This document shows, piece by piece, positions 63,521 through 64,000 of a stretch of DNA of 64,000 nt. The position numbers and the translations under genes are program-made. Numbering within the stretch: the first letter of the stretch is position 1; each line of letters starts with the position of its first letter. Source of the DNA: Myxococcales bacterium (GTDB lineage: Bacteria > Myxococcota_A > Polyangia > Polyangiales > Ga0077539); assembly GCA_013298625.1 (NCBI GenBank), contig JAAFIF010000002.1, forward strand, positions 62,001 to 126,000. The letters are read 5' to 3'. The notes below the pieces were generated by a model. The model was not told the DNA's origin. It ran no database searches and was given only the letters and a program-made list of their open reading frames with translations.

Positions 63521-64000
63521 TCAGTCGCAGCGCGCGTTGTCGGCGCAGCCTTCTGCAGTGCGCAGCGGCGTCTGTCGGCACTGGTTGCCGGACTGGGCGA
63601 AGTCGTTGCCCAGGGCAGGGGCCGTAAACGACGTGGTCGGCCCGGCAGCCCACGTTCGCCCGATCGCGGCGGTGTTCTCGGGCAGGTTCGTGAACTTCAC
63701 GTGCGAGATGGCGTCCGCGGACAAGGGCGCCGTCAGATAGAGCGCGGCGTCGTTGTCCTGCTGCGAGGGAGGGCAGGCGTTGTCGTACCCAGAGTCGCCA
63801 GCGGCGTACGAGATCGTCACCCAGGCGAGCTTGGTCCTCGCCCGGATCGCCCGCTCACCGATGAACACTCCCTCCCACGCGCCGGGGTTGGGCTCCGTCG
63901 CTGCAGCGGTGAACGTGATGCGGCTCGCTTCGCTGCCGCCATCCGCGGTGAGCGCGCCGTCGCCGTCCCAGCCGATCGTAAAGTTTGCGCTGGATCCGAA
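63521..64000 (-). CDS. C-terminal fragment of a secreted repeat protein (beta-helix-like), runs off the right edge
   Basis: The last 159 codons of a minus-strand gene whose start lies beyond the window; the frame is open to the right edge. The sequence has short strands and turns (ANFTIGWDGDGALTADGGS, RITFTAAATEPNPGAWEGVF) in the rhythm of right-handed parallel beta-helix or similar surface proteins. It ends with Cys pairs (CRQTPLRTAEGCADNARC), which could form disulphides. The name is tentative because the N-terminus is missing. Confidence 0.6.
   Translation of the reverse strand, partial: FGSSANFTIGWDGDGALTADGGSEASRITFTAAATEPNPGAWEGVFIGERAIRARTKLAWVTISYAAGDSGYDNACPPSQQDNDAALYLTAPLSADAISHVKFTNLPENTAAIGRTWAAGPTTSFTAPALGNDFAQSGNQCRQTPLRTAEGCADNARCD

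Overview
The window is very GC-rich, densely coded chromosomal DNA with a strong third-position G/C bias. The content points to a myxobacterium (Myxococcota, probably the Polyangiales/Sandaracinus side): a Ser/Thr kinase with an N-terminal zinc ribbon, many lipoproteins with Asp/Ala/Pro-rich linkers, HEAT-repeat proteins, an HU protein with an acidic tail, a duplicated GTPase module, and a MauG-like cytochrome fused to a beta-propeller. I see no phage, insertion sequence, integrase or CRISPR array. The assignment is an inference from gene content, not from a marker-gene comparison.

Layout. 1-6.4 kb: start of a Ser/Thr kinase gene (minus), a secreted HEAT-repeat protein, xseB with an intrinsic terminator, an OmpA-type envelope protein and a small exported protein. 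6.6-18.4 kb: gltX coupled to a CPBP membrane protease-like gene, a lamin-tail lipoprotein, a RecD2 helicase abutting a secreted HExxH peptidase, an exported amidohydrolase (minus), HU and tyrS. 18.4-22.6 kb: a three-gene minus-strand operon whose middle product is a membrane protein ending in a Gly/Cys-rich tail, facing a DUF692/MNIO oxidase gene coupled to a 77-residue protein. 22.6-28.3 kb: thiC under a TPP riboswitch and coupled to a c-type cytochrome, then a histidine-kinase-like gene coupled to a membrane protein with a spermidine-synthase-like domain. 28.3-34.9 kb: a minus-strand run of MoxR-type ATPase, VWA-like partner, mrfA and mrfB. 34.9-37.4 kb: nikR followed after 2 bp by an OPT-family transporter. 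37.6-44.9 kb: exported cytochrome/beta-propeller protein, a secreted duplicated-domain protein, and a HEAT/aldo-keto-reductase fusion. 45.3-54 kb: quinone oxidoreductase, membrane protein, tandem GTPases, outer-membrane-type protein, tRNA-Gly, LolC/E-type permease, lipoprotein and coiled-coil protein. 54.6-64 kb: a sigma-70 factor behind a long leader with clustered CGTTGG half-sites, a WYL regulator, an orphan peptide-binding protein, purH-purD, a sigma-region-4-only protein, a MerR-like regulator and the C-terminus of a secreted repeat protein.

How the genes work together. Housekeeping functions (tRNA charging, purine and thiamine synthesis, DNA maintenance, lipoprotein sorting) are interleaved with envelope proteins of unknown role. 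Neighbouring genes are often coupled by ATGA/GTGA/TTGA overlaps, and six convergent pairs end within 8 bp of each other or overlap, leaving no room for ordinary terminators. The most interesting candidate system is the 18.4-22.6 kb locus, where an MNIO oxidase (a family that modifies cysteines in peptides) faces an operon for a membrane protein with four cysteines in a glycine-rich C-terminal tail. Next come the nikR-OPT pair (possible nickel-chelate uptake), the MoxR/VWA-MrfAB run and the half-site cluster upstream of the sigma factor.
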